Assembly (NCBI GenBank): GCA_027346035.1
Contig: DAIESZ010000300.1
Span: 1-6,335, forward strand
Reading direction: 5' to 3'
Origin: Propionibacteriaceae bacterium
GTDB taxonomy: Bacteria > Actinomycetota > Actinomycetes > Propionibacteriales > Propionibacteriaceae
DNA: 6,335 bases
In this document: positions 6,088 through 6,335 of the stretch, piece by piece
Position numbering within the stretch: the first letter of the stretch is position 1
How the letters are laid out: every line of letters begins with the position of its first letter
The notes under the pieces: generated by a model
Told to the model about the DNA's origin: nothing
What the model saw: the letters and a program-made list of their open reading frames with translations, nothing else
Database searches by the model: none
Position numbers and translations under genes: made by a program

Positions 6088-6131
6088 ACCCCGATCTGAC
6101 AAGGTTAAATTCCTAGTCAGGCCGGGGTTTT
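6088..6131 (+). terminator. Factor-independent terminator after tRNA-Leu
   Basis: ACCCCGATCTGAC (6088-6100) pairs with GTCAGGCCGGGGT (6116-6128), with one A/C mismatch and one wobble. An extra AGG/CCT pairing lies inside the loop (6102-6104, 6112-6114). TTTT ends it (6128-6131). A long stem with a T run ten bases after the tRNA end is a clear terminator, and it separates tRNA transcription from the integrase. Confidence 0.85.
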
Positions 6132-6183
6132 GCATTTTCCGGCCAGGACTGGCGTACCCTCAAAGGGACACGTTTTGACGTAG

Positions 6184-6209
6184 TTACCCCCAAAATTACC
6201 CCCACAAAA
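6184..6209. repeat. Tandem TTACCCCCA repeat upstream of the integrase
   Basis: TTACCCCCAAAA (6184-6195) is followed directly by TTACCCCCACAAAA (6196-6209). Two near-identical 12-14 bp direct repeats between an attachment-site tRNA and an integrase start are the expected place for integrase arm-type binding sites. They could also be operator sites for the integrase gene. The stretch from about 6100 to 6210 is visibly richer in A and T than the rest of the window. Confidence 0.55.
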
Positions 6210-6235
6210 CGGGCAGAGGTCCACGCTCAAGGTCC

Positions 6236-6240
6236 GGAGG
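6236..6240 (+). promoter_or_regulatory. Ribosome-binding site of the integrase gene
   Basis: GGAGG stands 11 bases before the ATG at 6252. An in-frame GTG at 6240-6242 overlaps the GGAGG and is therefore a poor start, so the ATG is preferred although the spacing is long. Confidence 0.6.
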
Positions 6241-6251
6241 TGCGACAGCAC

Positions 6252-6335
6252 ATGGCCAGGAGGCGACGCCGGCAGTTCGGCGAGGTCGAGCAACGACCTT
6301 CACGTGTCCCTGGACGGGCGCCGCGCTACCGAGCC
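6252..6335 (+). CDS. Probable tyrosine integrase of a mobile element, N-terminal 28 residues (runs off the right edge)
   Basis: The visible part begins MARRRRRQFGEVEQRPS and ends at RYRA. A basic start followed by FG-(E/S)-V-(E/R)-x-(R/L)-PS and an (R/Y)-R-A-R-like strand is the opening of the N-terminal arm-binding domain of many actinobacterial phage and ICE integrases. The context supports it: the gene lies just downstream of a tRNA-Leu and reads away from it, with tandem repeats in between. The family usually has PSGRYRARY, whereas here four or five extra residues (RVPGRAP) stand between PS and RYRA. The catalytic domain (R-H-R-Y) is outside the window, so the call rests on 28 residues plus context. 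An excisionase or other basic DNA-binding protein cannot be excluded. Confidence 0.65.
   Translation, partial: MARRRRRQFGEVEQRPSRVPGRAPRYRA

Noticed and set aside
6172..6203. Promoter for the integrase using TTGACG at 6175-6180 as the -35
   Set aside because: The position 17 bases downstream is ACCCCC, which is not a -10, and no TANNNT falls at a usable distance.

Overview
This is a GC-rich window that looks like an actinobacterial chromosome. The tsaD–groES–groEL neighbourhood, a GroES of standard actinobacterial type, and three small or membrane families typical of Actinomycetota (DUF6458, DUF5703 and a THUMP-like methyltransferase) all point there. The layout is compatible with Propionibacteriales, but genus and species cannot be read from it.

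Most of the window (1-5176) is a leftward run of seven genes on the minus strand. In order of transcription these are tsaD (tRNA t6A synthesis), a NUDIX hydrolase, a small two-helix DUF6458 membrane protein, a DUF445 membrane protein, a class I SAM methyltransferase with a THUMP-like C-terminus, groES, and the first 37 codons of a groEL. The genes are tightly packed, with 11-15 bp gaps at three junctions. The chaperonin pair has its own promoter, which begins within a few bases of the methyltransferase stop codon. That promoter is flanked by two CIRCE operators, the binding sites of the heat-shock repressor HrcA: one overlaps the -35 and the other lies at the expected transcription start. The chaperonins are therefore probably heat-inducible independently of the housekeeping genes upstream.

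Between tsaD and the next gene lie 413 bp (5177-5589) with no convincing gene. They contain a tidy 21-bp tandem repeat (five units, core GGCGTACG) followed by two inverted copies of the same core. The last direct copy and the first inverted copy form a long hairpin. This is the most unusual structure in the window and I do not recognise it.

At the right end there is a small DUF5703-type gene (minus strand), then a tRNA-Leu with anticodon GAG on the plus strand and a strong factor-independent terminator. Next come a less GC-rich stretch with a TTACCCCCA tandem repeat and the start of a probable tyrosine integrase that runs off the window. A tRNA followed directly by an integrase is the usual edge of an integrated phage, ICE or genomic island, so the right edge is probably the start of a mobile element integrated at tRNA-Leu(GAG). 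The rest of that element is outside the window.
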